A stretch of 61,924 nucleotides of DNA, taken from CAZSBB01 sp964605235. Its GTDB lineage: Bacteria; Planctomycetota; Phycisphaerae; Phycisphaerales; Phycisphaeraceae. The stretch covers positions 1 to 61,924 of the forward strand of contig CAZSBB010000038.1 of the NCBI GenBank assembly GCA_964605235.1, read 5' to 3'. The notes under the pieces are model-generated. The model saw only the letters and a list, made by a program, of their open reading frames with translations, was not told the origin of the DNA and ran no database searches. A program made the translations under genes and the position numbers. Shown here in pieces: positions 33,289-41,622 of the stretch. Within the stretch, counting starts at the first letter, position 1, and each line of letters begins with the position of its first letter.

Positions 33289-34632
33289 CTAGGCCTCGTT
33301 GCAACAATGAAAGATGTAGCGCGTGTCAGTGCGGTACGGGTGCACCTTGCCCACGCAGGCAATGGATGAATACCGGGTGTTCTCCCGCAGCAGACGCTCG
33401 ACAAAAATCAGCTCTTCGCCCGGCGGACAGGTCAGACACGCTTTGCCTTCGTTGACGGAGACGTCGAAGAACATCTGGCCCGACTGCCGGCTGATGCGCC
33501 CCAACAGGTCCATGCCGTAGTCCCAGCCCTGCTGGTCGATGACCCATTGGATCATGCTGAAGCAGAGCGTCACATCGACCGGACCGACCTGTTCGAGCAC
33601 TTCCACCGAGAGCGGAGCGCAGATGAAGCGCATCGGCAAACTGTAGAGCTGCGCCAGCTCGTTGGAGAAGCGGTGGTAGTCCTCGCGGATCTCCACGCCC
33701 ACCGCCTCGACGCCGCGCAGCGTCAGCGCCATGCCGTAGAACCCGAGATTGCAGCCTAAATCCAGCACCTTGCGGCCCTGCAGGTTGCCCGCGCGGCTGA
33801 GGATCATTTCCAGCCGCTGGTAGGGCGTCTCGGTGGTCACCTGGGTGGTCAGATGGCGCATCTCATGGAACGGCAGCGGGTGGTAAATCTCCGCCCAGGT
33901 TTCCATCTTCGCCGCCCGCATGCGCGCGATCAGGTCCGCCACCCGCTCCGGCTGCGGATGGCTTCGCCCCAGCCGCTCCAGCAGCGCCAGTGACTTCGCA
34001 TAGCTCTTGCGCGGCCAGGCGTTCTCCGCCAGCGTCTGAAACTGCGCCCGCACCTCGTTGCCAAAGCCCAGAAACACGTCGAAATGCTCCACGCCCAGCG
34101 CCAGCAGCGCCGCCAGGCGATGCTTGCCGTTGACCACCATCATCGCTCCGTCCACACAGGGAACCAGCGAGATCGCGCCGAACTCGGCGGGGCGGTAGCC
34201 GTCTTCGCGCAGCGTGTGAATCAGCTTGATGAAGTGCCGGCACTGGTCCGCCGCCTCCACCGCGCCGCGACAGGGAAACGGCAAGCGCCCCTGCACCGCG
34301 AGCTGGTAGTAGCGCGTCTGCTTGAAGTCGAACTCGCCGGCGCTCAGGTACGCCTTGGCGAACGCGACATGCGGCGACTGCAGGAAATCCGTCCCGGCAA
34401 AGCTGTAGCGGTCCGGCAGAAAGTCCATGGTGTGCAGCAACGGCTGGGCGGCGGGGCGAAAGCTGGTCAGCGGCCAGGTGACCTGTTGATAACTCACCAC
34501 GCCGCGCTGCGGCAGGCTCGGGTACTGCGCCCGCGCCAGCTTGAGCAGGTCGCGGCTGCGGCGCAGCACGTGCTTGGCGGCACTCTTGGAGCGCCGGACC
34601 AGTTTGCGTCCCAGGCGAGCTGGATCACTCAT
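33289..34632 (-). CDS. two-domain protein: ParB/sulfiredoxin-like segment plus SAM methyltransferase
   Basis: 447 aa. Residues about 120-200 contain AISLVPCVDGAMMVVNGKHRLAALLALG, the pattern of ParB/sulfiredoxin-like folds (nucleotide-binding GxHR loop). Residues about 275-430 are a class I methyltransferase with VLDLGCNLGFYGMALTLRG (SAM motif I), VEIREDYHR and CFSMIQW. The start at 34632 overlaps the flippase stop by 8 bp. Probably methylates a glycan or modifies a polysaccharide intermediate, judged by its neighbours; the N-terminal domain's role is open. Confidence 0.75.
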   Translation of the reverse strand: MSDPARLGRKLVRRSKSAAKHVLRRSRDLLKLARAQYPSLPQRGVVSYQQVTWPLTSFRPAAQPLLHTMDFLPDRYSFAGTDFLQSPHVAFAKAYLSAGEFDFKQTRYYQLAVQGRLPFPCRGAVEAADQCRHFIKLIHTLREDGYRPAEFGAISLVPCVDGAMMVVNGKHRLAALLALGVEHFDVFLGFGNEVRAQFQTLAENAWPRKSYAKSLALLERLGRSHPQPERVADLIARMRAAKMETWAEIYHPLPFHEMRHLTTQVTTETPYQRLEMILSRAGNLQGRKVLDLGCNLGFYGMALTLRGVEAVGVEIREDYHRFSNELAQLYSLPMRFICAPLSVEVLEQVGPVDVTLCFSMIQWVIDQQGWDYGMDLLGRISRQSGQMFFDVSVNEGKACLTCPPGEELIFVERLLRENTRYSSIACVGKVHPYRTDTRYIFHCCNEA

Positions 34633-36355
34633 CGGCTTTCTTCTTCCCTTCCACAGCGGCGGCAGGCTTGCGGCGAAACTCCCGATGGAGCTTGATGGTT
34701 TCGAGCAGAACCTTGCGCCCGCCCGGCAGCACCACCCACAGGGCGGGATACGCCAGGGCATACACCACGCCGTCGAGCGCCAATCCCGCGACCAGCCGCA
34801 GCGCCTCGGGCAGGGCGTCCAGCGGGATGGGGGCATAGCGGTTGAGCGCCCACACCACGGCCGCCGCGCCGATGCTGGTGAGCGTCGGCCGCCAGAGCAC
34901 GCTTTCCAGATCCCGCATCCGCAGCGGCGTGCCGTGGAAACAATACCACACCGAAGGATAACGCAGGATCACGAAACTGGCGCTGGTGGCGATCGCCATA
35001 CCCAGGGCCCCCCAGCGGACCCCGACGGCAAAACAGATCAGCGTGATGATGGCGGTCACGATGCCCAGCTTGAACTGGCGGTCGGTCCGGCCCAGCGAGG
35101 TGTAGACCCAGCCGGTGGCGACGTTGAAAGTGCCGATGAACGCCGCGGGCGCCAGCGCCTGGAAGATGATGACCGCCTCGCCCCACTGGTCCCCCAGCAG
35201 CAGCAGGATGACTTTTTCCGCCGCCACCGCGCTGAAGCAGACGATGGGCATGCCAAAGAGCACGATCAGGGAAATCGCCTTGCGGTAGTAGCTGCGATAG
35301 GCGTCGGGGTTGGATTGCAGCCGCGACAGCCCCGGCACGGCGACGCTGGTGATCGGGCCATTGATCTGGCGGATGGGCAGCATGAGGATGCTGTAGGACT
35401 TCTGGTAGAGGCCCAGGGCGTCGGCGCCGGCGAACTTGCCCAGCAGGATGTTGTCGCAGTTGCGGACGATGTAGTTGACGAAGTTGGCGCCGGTGAGGTT
35501 GCCGCCGAAGCGCAGCATGGGCCGGACGCCGCTGCCGCGCACCATTTTGCCGGGGCGCCAGGAACAGAGCATCCAGGCGCTGACGAGGGTGAAGCAGGCA
35601 TTGGCGATCGGCTGGGCGACCAGCGCCCACACGCCATAGCCCCGCCACGCCAGGGTGATGCTGACCGTCAAAGCGCCAAGCTGGCCGATGAGCCCGATCG
35701 CCGCGAGGGTGGTGAACTTCATCTGTCGGCGGAGCAGCGCCTGATGCTGCAGCGCCAGCCCGGAAATGATCTGTCCCGGCGCCCCGGCCATAGTCATCCA
35801 CAGCAACTGCGGCTCACCATAAAACCAGGCGATCAGCGGGGCGCTGGCGAGCGTGACGCCCGCGACCATCACGCTGATCAGCAGGTTGATCCAGAACAGC
35901 GTGCTGATCTGTTCGTGGGTGATGTGTTCCTGCTGGACGGTCGCCATGGTCAGGCCCATGTCCTTGAACAGGACGATGAAGCCGACGACGACCATGATCA
36001 TGCCCATGAGGCCAAAGTCGCTCGGGGCGAGCAGGCGCGCCAGCACCGCCGTGCCGCCCATGGAGATGACAAAGCCGGCGACGCTGGCGAGCACGGTGAT
36101 CGCCCCGCCGCGGAGGGAGCGGCCTTTGAGGTCGCGCTTGAGGTGGGTGGTGTCGAAATGCTCGCTGCCGGGGCGGGGTGCAGCCGGACGTTCCGCGCCG
36201 GGCTGATCGCCGGAGGTTCCGGCACTTCCGGGGGTTCCGGGGATTCCGGGGGCTCCGGGGACTCCGGGGGGAGGGGGTGAGGATGGGGGCGAGGTCTCTG
36301 CCGTCACGGTGTTGCTCTTGCTCGGCCGATCGGCGCGCAGGGATGCCCTCCGCAC
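34625..36355 (-). CDS. Wzx-type polysaccharide flippase (MOP superfamily)
   Basis: 576 aa. Moves lipid-linked oligosaccharides across the inner membrane. After a 65-residue Pro/Gly tail come LRGGAITVLASVAGFVISMGGTAVLARLLAPSDFGLMGM (family start) and about 12-14 hydrophobic segments, ending in a Lys-rich tail. The tail PGVPGAPGIPGTPGSAGTSGD has collagen-like Gly-X-Y spacing and is encoded by the CCGGGG repeat family. The start is uncertain: GTG at 36355 or GTG at 36307, neither with a ribosome site. Upstream of the methyltransferase and glycosyltransferase genes in one minus-strand operon. Confidence 0.88.
   Translation of the reverse strand: MRRASLRADRPSKSNTVTAETSPPSSPPPPGVPGAPGIPGTPGSAGTSGDQPGAERPAAPRPGSEHFDTTHLKRDLKGRSLRGGAITVLASVAGFVISMGGTAVLARLLAPSDFGLMGMIMVVVGFIVLFKDMGLTMATVQQEHITHEQISTLFWINLLISVMVAGVTLASAPLIAWFYGEPQLLWMTMAGAPGQIISGLALQHQALLRRQMKFTTLAAIGLIGQLGALTVSITLAWRGYGVWALVAQPIANACFTLVSAWMLCSWRPGKMVRGSGVRPMLRFGGNLTGANFVNYIVRNCDNILLGKFAGADALGLYQKSYSILMLPIRQINGPITSVAVPGLSRLQSNPDAYRSYYRKAISLIVLFGMPIVCFSAVAAEKVILLLLGDQWGEAVIIFQALAPAAFIGTFNVATGWVYTSLGRTDRQFKLGIVTAIITLICFAVGVRWGALGMAIATSASFVILRYPSVWYCFHGTPLRMRDLESVLWRPTLTSIGAAAVVWALNRYAPIPLDALPEALRLVAGLALDGVVYALAYPALWVVLPGGRKVLLETIKLHREFRRKPAAAVEGKKKADE
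36211..36279 (-). repeat. GGTTCCGGGGATTCCGGG-type repeat in flippase N-terminus
   Basis: Six 9 bp units (TTCCGGGG/CTCCGGGG) translated as collagen-like PG-X triplets on the minus strand. Longest coding copy of the repeat family in the window. Confidence 0.8.
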
Positions 36356-36625
36356 ACGCGCGGCCGCTACCGGTTTATCGGCCTGAATCGACCGTTAATC
36401 AAGCAAACTCCAGGTGTGAGCGACCCCCACGCCCCGATCCGCCCTGCAGGCGGCTGCGCTGCGATTGTGTTTGAACCGCGCTCGGAGCGAGGCGAATGCT
36501 CATCGACGATTTGTTAATTCCTAAAAAACTCTGAACCGAATCCTAAATCAATCTTGATAGCCGCGGACCCGATTTGAAGAATGAGTTAGCAATCGGTTCG
36601 GCGCTGTTGGACAAGGAGTGGTGCG
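36356..36625. other. 270 bp divergent intergenic region
   Basis: Between the flippase (minus) and C39-like (plus) genes. A distinctly A/T-rich patch at about 36510-36565 includes ATCAATCTTGAT, an inverted repeat, and is the likely site of promoters. No gene seen. Confidence 0.4.
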
Positions 36626-37483
36626 TTGACCTGGGTCGCTCCCTGCTGCTTCCTGGCTTACCTGGCGATCGGCGCGGCGCTGTGGCGCGGCGGACGACGG
36701 CTGGGCGCCGGTCGCTACGCGGCTGGTTGGGCGGCCGGGGCGCTGGGACTGCTCGTGCTGGCGGCGTGGCTGACCCATCACCCGCTGTGGCTGCTGCGCT
36801 TGTTGCCGTTGGGCGCAGCGGTGTACGCCGAGTCGGCGTTGGCGTTCCCCGCCTTGATGTTGTTGCTGGGCGTCGCGGCGGGGGCGGCCGTGGAGCGCCG
36901 GGGGCGACTGCTGGCGCGAACGGCACTGGTCGTGGGCCTGGTGTGGTTCACCTGGGCGGCAGGATGGATGGTGCAGTCTTCGCCGATGCAATGGTTGGCG
37001 CGGCAACCGGTCGCCATGGCGAAGCAGAGCCAATGGTGGTCGTGCGTGCCGGCGTCCTGCGCCCGGGTGCTCAATCAACTCGGCGTGGACGCCAATGAGG
37101 CGGAGATGGCGGACCTGACGCTGACCCGGCGATGGCGCGGCGCCACGCTGTTGCGGGCGTACTGGGGGTTGCAGCAGCGTCTGCAGGGCACCGGCTATGC
37201 CGCGCAACTGGTGCAGCCGGACTGGGAGCAGTTGCAGTTGTTGCCCGCCAGTGCGGCAGGCGTCGCCTTACTGCGCTTGCAGCCGGGCCGAACGCACATG
37301 GTGGCGGTGACAGGGGTGGATCGGCATCTGTTCCGCTTCGAGGATCCGACCGACGGTGTGCTGTCATTCACGCGTGGGGGTTTTGAGACGCATGTCCGCG
37401 ACCCCTTGATCGTGATTCTGCCCACGACGGAACCGGCGCAGATGGCGGGGCGGTCGGCATCCGCGCAGGACCTGCGCAGTTGA
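36626..37483 (+). CDS. membrane protein with C39-like cysteine peptidase domain
   Basis: 285 aa. Four N-terminal hydrophobic segments (about residues 1-120), then a papain-like C39 domain: Cys140 in WWSCVPASCARVLNQLG, His224 in GRTHMVAVTG and Asp240 in FEDPTDG, spaced as in bacteriocin-processing peptidases. No ABC transporter domain is present, unlike bacteriocin exporters. Start is a TTG at 36626 with AAGGAG at 36613-36618. It lies next to the polysaccharide genes; substrate unknown, possibly a double-glycine leader or a membrane protein. Confidence 0.72.
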   Translation: MTWVAPCCFLAYLAIGAALWRGGRRLGAGRYAAGWAAGALGLLVLAAWLTHHPLWLLRLLPLGAAVYAESALAFPALMLLLGVAAGAAVERRGRLLARTALVVGLVWFTWAAGWMVQSSPMQWLARQPVAMAKQSQWWSCVPASCARVLNQLGVDANEAEMADLTLTRRWRGATLLRAYWGLQQRLQGTGYAAQLVQPDWEQLQLLPASAAGVALLRLQPGRTHMVAVTGVDRHLFRFEDPTDGVLSFTRGGFETHVRDPLIVILPTTEPAQMAGRSASAQDLRS

Positions 37484-37508
37484 ACCGCATCACATTGGCG
37501 GGGAATCC

Positions 37509-37544
37509 CAAAAAACAACCCGCTCCAGTCGGAACTGGAGCGGG
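37509..37544 (-). terminator. rho-independent terminator of pseudopilin gene
   Basis: CCCGCTCCAG pairs with CTGGAGCGGG (10 bp, 6 nt loop) and is followed on the minus strand by TTGTTTTTT. The strongest terminator in the window; it ends the minus-strand pseudopilin transcript. Confidence 0.88.
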
Positions 37545-37584
37545 CTGCGGTCGTTTGTCAGGTTTTCCAACCGGGTCGGGGGAA

Positions 37585-38730
37585 TTATTCCACGCTGCCG
37601 CCGCCGGGAGTGACGCGGGGACGAATGCGGCCGTACCACATGACGCCGTTGATTTCGTCGAAGGCGGTTTCGTTGATGCTGAAGCTCGAGCCGGTGTTGC
37701 CGGGCTTGTACGCACCGATGAAGCCGTCCGGAGCGTCGTTTTCGCCACCTTCGTCGGTGATGCCCGCGGCATGACCATCGGCGAAGAGCACGTTGGCGTA
37801 GCCACCCTTGCCGGTGCTGTCCATCTTGTGCAGGGGCTGGATGTCGTTGAACTCATGACCCTTGCGGCCGGTGGTGCCCAGCAGGGTGTCCATGACCACC
37901 GCCATGCCGTCGGTGAAGGCTTCGACGGTGAGGTCGTTGACCTGGACGATTTCTTCGCCGGCGTAAGCATTGATGGTGGTCGCCACAGCCGCGGTGACGG
38001 TGGCTTCCGAGCCATCGCCGGGACGGGCATCGCCCATGACCGCGATCTGGCTGGGGGGCACGACCGCCTGCTCGAGGTGCTTGGCGTTCAGCGGGCCGTC
38101 GCCGTCGTCGGGGGTCTTGCTGGCGCCGTCCGGGCCGCCGCTGGTGCCGTAGCCGGTCGAGTCGATCGGGTCACCGCGGACCAGCTGCCAGGTGGCGGCG
38201 TAGTTGCTGTTGTAACCCTTGGCCCAGAACTGCTTGGTCGCCACGCCCACGGTGGCGGCGGTGGAGGAGTACTTGCCCGCGCCGGTTTTGGCGAAATCGC
38301 CGGCATACGGGGTGGCGGGAGCGGCAGACCAGCGGCCGCCCGCCGAGCCGGTGGAGCCGGCGCCAGTGAAGTCGACCACCTTCTCGCTGACGGTCATGCG
38401 GTTGCTGGGGCAGAGCATCTGGCCAGGCACGCCGACGTTGTTCTTGATCATGTCGGCCACCCAGCCGACCTGGTCGACCGGCCCGTCACGGAAGTAGTCG
38501 AACGCGCCGGAAGTGCGGGCGCCGCGGGCGCCGTCATTCGCTGCATAAACTTCCAGCGAATTGCCGATGGTGCGCAGATAGGACAGACAGCTGGCGCCCC
38601 GGGCAGCTTCCCGAGCGGCGCCCAGCGCCGGCAGCAGGATCGCGATCAGAATCACGATGATGCTGACCACCACCATCAGTTCGATGATGGTGAACCCACG
38701 GAGGGGCTGTTTCGTACGGAGTGATGACAT
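37585..38730 (-). CDS. pseudopilin-like protein, probably abundant
   Basis: 381 aa. Prepilin signal LRGFTIIELMVVVSIIVILIAIL with cleavage before Phe. Large C-terminal domain rich in Gly, Ala and Thr, ending NVLFADGHAAGITDEGG; the His normally nine residues before DG lies 16 residues before it here. Start at 38730 (MSSLRTKQ) preceded by AGGATAAGGG. A structured 5' leader and a strong terminator suggest high expression as a single-gene unit. Confidence 0.87.
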   Translation of the reverse strand: MSSLRTKQPLRGFTIIELMVVVSIIVILIAILLPALGAAREAARGASCLSYLRTIGNSLEVYAANDGARGARTSGAFDYFRDGPVDQVGWVADMIKNNVGVPGQMLCPSNRMTVSEKVVDFTGAGSTGSAGGRWSAAPATPYAGDFAKTGAGKYSSTAATVGVATKQFWAKGYNSNYAATWQLVRGDPIDSTGYGTSGGPDGASKTPDDGDGPLNAKHLEQAVVPPSQIAVMGDARPGDGSEATVTAAVATTINAYAGEEIVQVNDLTVEAFTDGMAVVMDTLLGTTGRKGHEFNDIQPLHKMDSTGKGGYANVLFADGHAAGITDEGGENDAPDGFIGAYKPGNTGSSFSINETAFDEINGVMWYGRIRPRVTPGGGSVE

Positions 38731-39051
38731 AAGAGCGAATCCCTTATCCTCGCGATGCACATAGTTCGTCCATGTAGGGCTGTCCTGCTCACGCAAGCAG
38801 GTACAACCACCGTCCCGCTCGGCGAACACCGCCGGGCGGGCTTTCTTTTCAGGACCCTTGGCCAAGGTCACCTGATCCGCGAGGCAGGATACGACCGCTA
38901 TGTGAAGGTGGCGCTGAGGTCGGGAGAATCTTGTGTTGGATTGTGGACAGCAGCGTGTTCAGCTGAACCAAATCCTTGCGCGACGCTCATCGTGCCCCCG
39001 GCCTGATGGCATCCGCAACTGAAACCACCACGGCGCATCGTCTTGCCCGGC
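38731..39051. promoter_or_regulatory. leader region of pseudopilin gene with two strong hairpins
   Basis: No gene is supported in these 320 bp. In the minus-strand mRNA a 10 bp GC hairpin (CCCGCCCGGCG...CGCCGAGCGGG, about 38812-38840) and a CCTGCT...AGCAGG hairpin (about 38784-38801) precede the ribosome site. A GACCTTGGCCAAGGGTC hairpin lies further upstream. On the plus strand the first hairpin is followed by CTTTCTTTT and could terminate an antisense transcript. I do not recognise a known riboswitch. Confidence 0.5.
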
Positions 39052-39888
39052 TCAGCCCTTGATCGCCCCGGCCGCCAGACCCTTGACGAACCAGCGCATG
39101 GTGAACAGGAACAGCAGCACCAGCGGGATCGAGGCGATGGAGTAACCCGCCATCATTTCGCCCCATTGCTTGACGTACTCGCCTTCGAGCCGCAGCAGGC
39201 CCACGGGGATGGTGAGCTTTTCGTCGTCGCGCAGGACCACCAGCGGGAGGATGAGGTTGTTCCAGGCGCCCAGGAAGTTCATGATCGCCACGGTCGCCAT
39301 GATGGAGCCGGACATGGGCAGCACGATGGTGGTGATCTGCCGCAGGTGGCCGGCGCCGTCGAGCTGGGCGCTTTCAAAGAGTTCCTTGGGGATGTCTTCG
39401 ATGAACTGCTTGAGGATGAAGATGCCCGCGACCTGTCCGCCGGCGGCGCCGACGACGACCAGGGCCCACAGGCTGTTGACCAGGCCCATCGAGCGGATGA
39501 GCCAGAACAGGGTGACCAGGGTGGCGGCGGTGCCGGGCAGGAACATGCTGGCGATGATGCCGTAGTACACGAAATTGCGCCCGACGAAGCGGTAGCGCGC
39601 CAGCACGTAGGCGGTCAGCACCACCATGATCATGCTCAGGGTCACGGCGGTGACGCTGGTGACCACCGAGTTGGCGATGTACATGCTCACGGTGTCCCAC
39701 GCCTTGGCCCAGTTCTCCCAGTGCCAGTCGCCGATGGCGTCAAAGAACCAGGGGTTGGCGAGGAACTGCTCGTTGTCCTTGAAGCTGATGCACAGCATCA
39801 CGAACAGCGGGTAGAACGCGAAAAACAGCACGAAGAGGATGATCGCGTACTTGGGGGCTTCGCTCTGGAGGGTGACGCGCTGGGCCAT
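39052..39888 (-). CDS. sugar ABC transporter permease (MalG type)
   Basis: 278 aa, six membrane segments. Inner-membrane channel half of a carbohydrate importer. The ATPase-docking EAA loop is ELFESAQLDGAGHLRQITTIVLPM. C-terminal GLAAGAIKG is typical of MalG/LacG proteins. The start at 39888 leaves a 28 bp gap after the other permease; a TTG at 39927 would overlap it. Last gene of the operon. Confidence 0.9.
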   Translation of the reverse strand: MAQRVTLQSEAPKYAIILFVLFFAFYPLFVMLCISFKDNEQFLANPWFFDAIGDWHWENWAKAWDTVSMYIANSVVTSVTAVTLSMIMVVLTAYVLARYRFVGRNFVYYGIIASMFLPGTAATLVTLFWLIRSMGLVNSLWALVVVGAAGGQVAGIFILKQFIEDIPKELFESAQLDGAGHLRQITTIVLPMSGSIMATVAIMNFLGAWNNLILPLVVLRDDEKLTIPVGLLRLEGEYVKQWGEMMAGYSIASIPLVLLFLFTMRWFVKGLAAGAIKG

Positions 39889-39916
39889 GGTGTTTCCGTG
39901 AGCAAATTCGAGGGAG

Positions 39917-41422
39917 CTACTTTTCAACTTTCACGTAGCGTTGGTAGACGACCGTCAGCAGCAGGATCATCACGAAGAGGACCAGGCCCAGGGCGCAGGC
40001 GTAGCCGAACTTCCCATGGGTGAACGCCTGCTGATACATGTAGAGTCCCGGGACCATGCCTTTGTTGCCCGGGCCGCCGTTGACGCCCAGCAGGATCAGG
40101 AAGAACTCGTAGGCGGTGAGGGTGCCGATGGTCATGAAGATCAGGTTGATGCGCACCTGGGTCATGATCAGCGGCAGCTCGATCTGGAACAGCCGCGCCA
40201 CCGGGCCCACGCCGTCGAGCTCGGCGGCTTCGTACACATCGGTGGAAATCTGCTGCAGGCCCGAGAGGTAAATCAGCACGCCCACCGTGCCCACCCACGG
40301 GAAGCCCCAGAAGATGATCGCGGGAATCACCAGGTCCTTATTGCCCAGCCAGGCGGGGGAGCCGAACTCGAACTGCCCGGTCGGCGCCAGCCAGACCATG
40401 CCCAGCAGCACCAGCAGGCTGCCGACGGTCAGCAGCGCCCAGCCGGCGCGACCGAGCCAGTCTTCGACGGTCAGCCCGTCGAGTTTGAGCCGCGCCAGTT
40501 CGCTCACGGCAATCGCCGCCGCCAGCAGCGCCGGGAGGGTCAGCAGGCGCGACCAGCACGCCCAGATGCCCACCAGCAGCCAGAAGGTCCAGATCACCCA
40601 GCGGGTGCCGATGGCGGTGCGGGCGACGCTCAGCAGGGCGATGACGCCGACCACGCCCGCCCAGAAGCCGCCGGTCGAGCCATGTCGTCCCGCCAGCAGC
40701 GCCAAGGCGGTGCAGAGTGCTGCGCCCAGCAGCGCGATGTGGCCGCGCCAGCGTCTGGTGCGTTGCTCGCCGCCGGGCAGGGTCATGAGCATCACCGCAA
40801 AGAGCAGCAGCCCCCACACGCTGGAGAACACCTGTTCCACCAGATGCAGCGTCGGTTGCAGGCTCGCCGCCAGGCGCGGCATCAGGCCCGGCGCGCCGAC
40901 GGTCCCATCCAGCGCATGCAGGGCGCTCATGAGCCCGGTGGTGTTGAGGAAGCGATTGAGCAACCCGAAATCCGGCTCGTAAAAGCTTTTCCAGATCAGC
41001 AGCCAGACCAGCCCCGGAATCACCATCGGAATCACAAAGCACACCTGGAAGATGTACCGCCAGCGATCCGACGCCAGCCGATGCAGAGCGATGGCGGTGA
41101 TGATGCTGGGCCACATTTTGACCAGGTTCGCCACCAGCAGGATCGCCACCAGTTGGAAGCAGTGCCAGAAGAGCGGGTCGGCGGCGGCGTCGAGGAAGTT
41201 CTTGATGCCGATGTATTCTTCGGTGGTGCCCGGCTCCCAGCGGAAGAAGGCTTTGATCACCACGTCGGCTTTGGGGTAATAGCTGAAGACCACCATGCTG
41301 ACGATGGTGGGCAGCATCAGCGCGTAGAGGGCGATGTACAGCCGACTGGTTTCCACCAGCCGCATCCGCAATCGGCCGCGCTTGGGCGTCGGCAAAACCG
41401 GGTTGGTCGGGATGCTGCTCAT
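39917..41422 (-). CDS. sugar ABC transporter permease (MalF type) with large insertion
   Basis: 501 aa. N-terminal segment, LYALMLPTIVSMVVFSYYPKADVVIKAFFRWEPG, and the EAA loop VYEAAELDGVGPVARLFQIELPLI place it with MalF/UgpA permeases. The usual length is about 290-320 aa; about 170-180 residues (about 185-365) are inserted between the third and fourth core membrane segments and contain five or so extra hydrophobic stretches. E. coli MalF also has an inserted region, but a soluble periplasmic one (P2). Start at 41422. Confidence 0.85.
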   Translation of the reverse strand: MSSIPTNPVLPTPKRGRLRMRLVETSRLYIALYALMLPTIVSMVVFSYYPKADVVIKAFFRWEPGTTEEYIGIKNFLDAAADPLFWHCFQLVAILLVANLVKMWPSIITAIALHRLASDRWRYIFQVCFVIPMVIPGLVWLLIWKSFYEPDFGLLNRFLNTTGLMSALHALDGTVGAPGLMPRLAASLQPTLHLVEQVFSSVWGLLLFAVMLMTLPGGEQRTRRWRGHIALLGAALCTALALLAGRHGSTGGFWAGVVGVIALLSVARTAIGTRWVIWTFWLLVGIWACWSRLLTLPALLAAAIAVSELARLKLDGLTVEDWLGRAGWALLTVGSLLVLLGMVWLAPTGQFEFGSPAWLGNKDLVIPAIIFWGFPWVGTVGVLIYLSGLQQISTDVYEAAELDGVGPVARLFQIELPLIMTQVRINLIFMTIGTLTAYEFFLILLGVNGGPGNKGMVPGLYMYQQAFTHGKFGYACALGLVLFVMILLLTVVYQRYVKVEK

Positions 41423-41452
41423 GCTGCGGATCCACAAGAGTCAGAAGCGTTT

Positions 41453-41604
41453 TTCACCACCGAGGCACAGAGATCACCGAGATCATGCGGAGAAACAGGC
41501 CGACGGGCAGTGCTGGATTGAATGATGACAGGCATGCGAACTGGCGCCTTGTGGATGTTTTTCTCTGTGTGCCTTGCTCGGTGTTCTCGGTGTCTCGGTG
41601 GTGA
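41453..41604. repeat. CACAGAG-family inverted-repeat element, long copy
   Basis: 152 bp. Left CACCACCGAGGCACAGAG, right CTCGGTGTCTCGGTGGTGA. Inserted between the solute-binding protein and permease genes of the ABC operon. Confidence 0.85.
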
Positions 41605-41622
41605 CATTGATTCCTCAGCCGC

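Noticed and set aside
34541..36280. 579-codon plus-strand frame opposite the flippase
   Set aside because: Shadow frame very rich in Asp, Gln and His; the minus-strand flippase has a full family signature.
38812..38840. Fluoride-type riboswitch (GGCGGTGTTCGCC resemblance)
   Set aside because: Only one stem-loop resembles the consensus; the pseudoknot and second stem are missing and the downstream gene is not an exporter.
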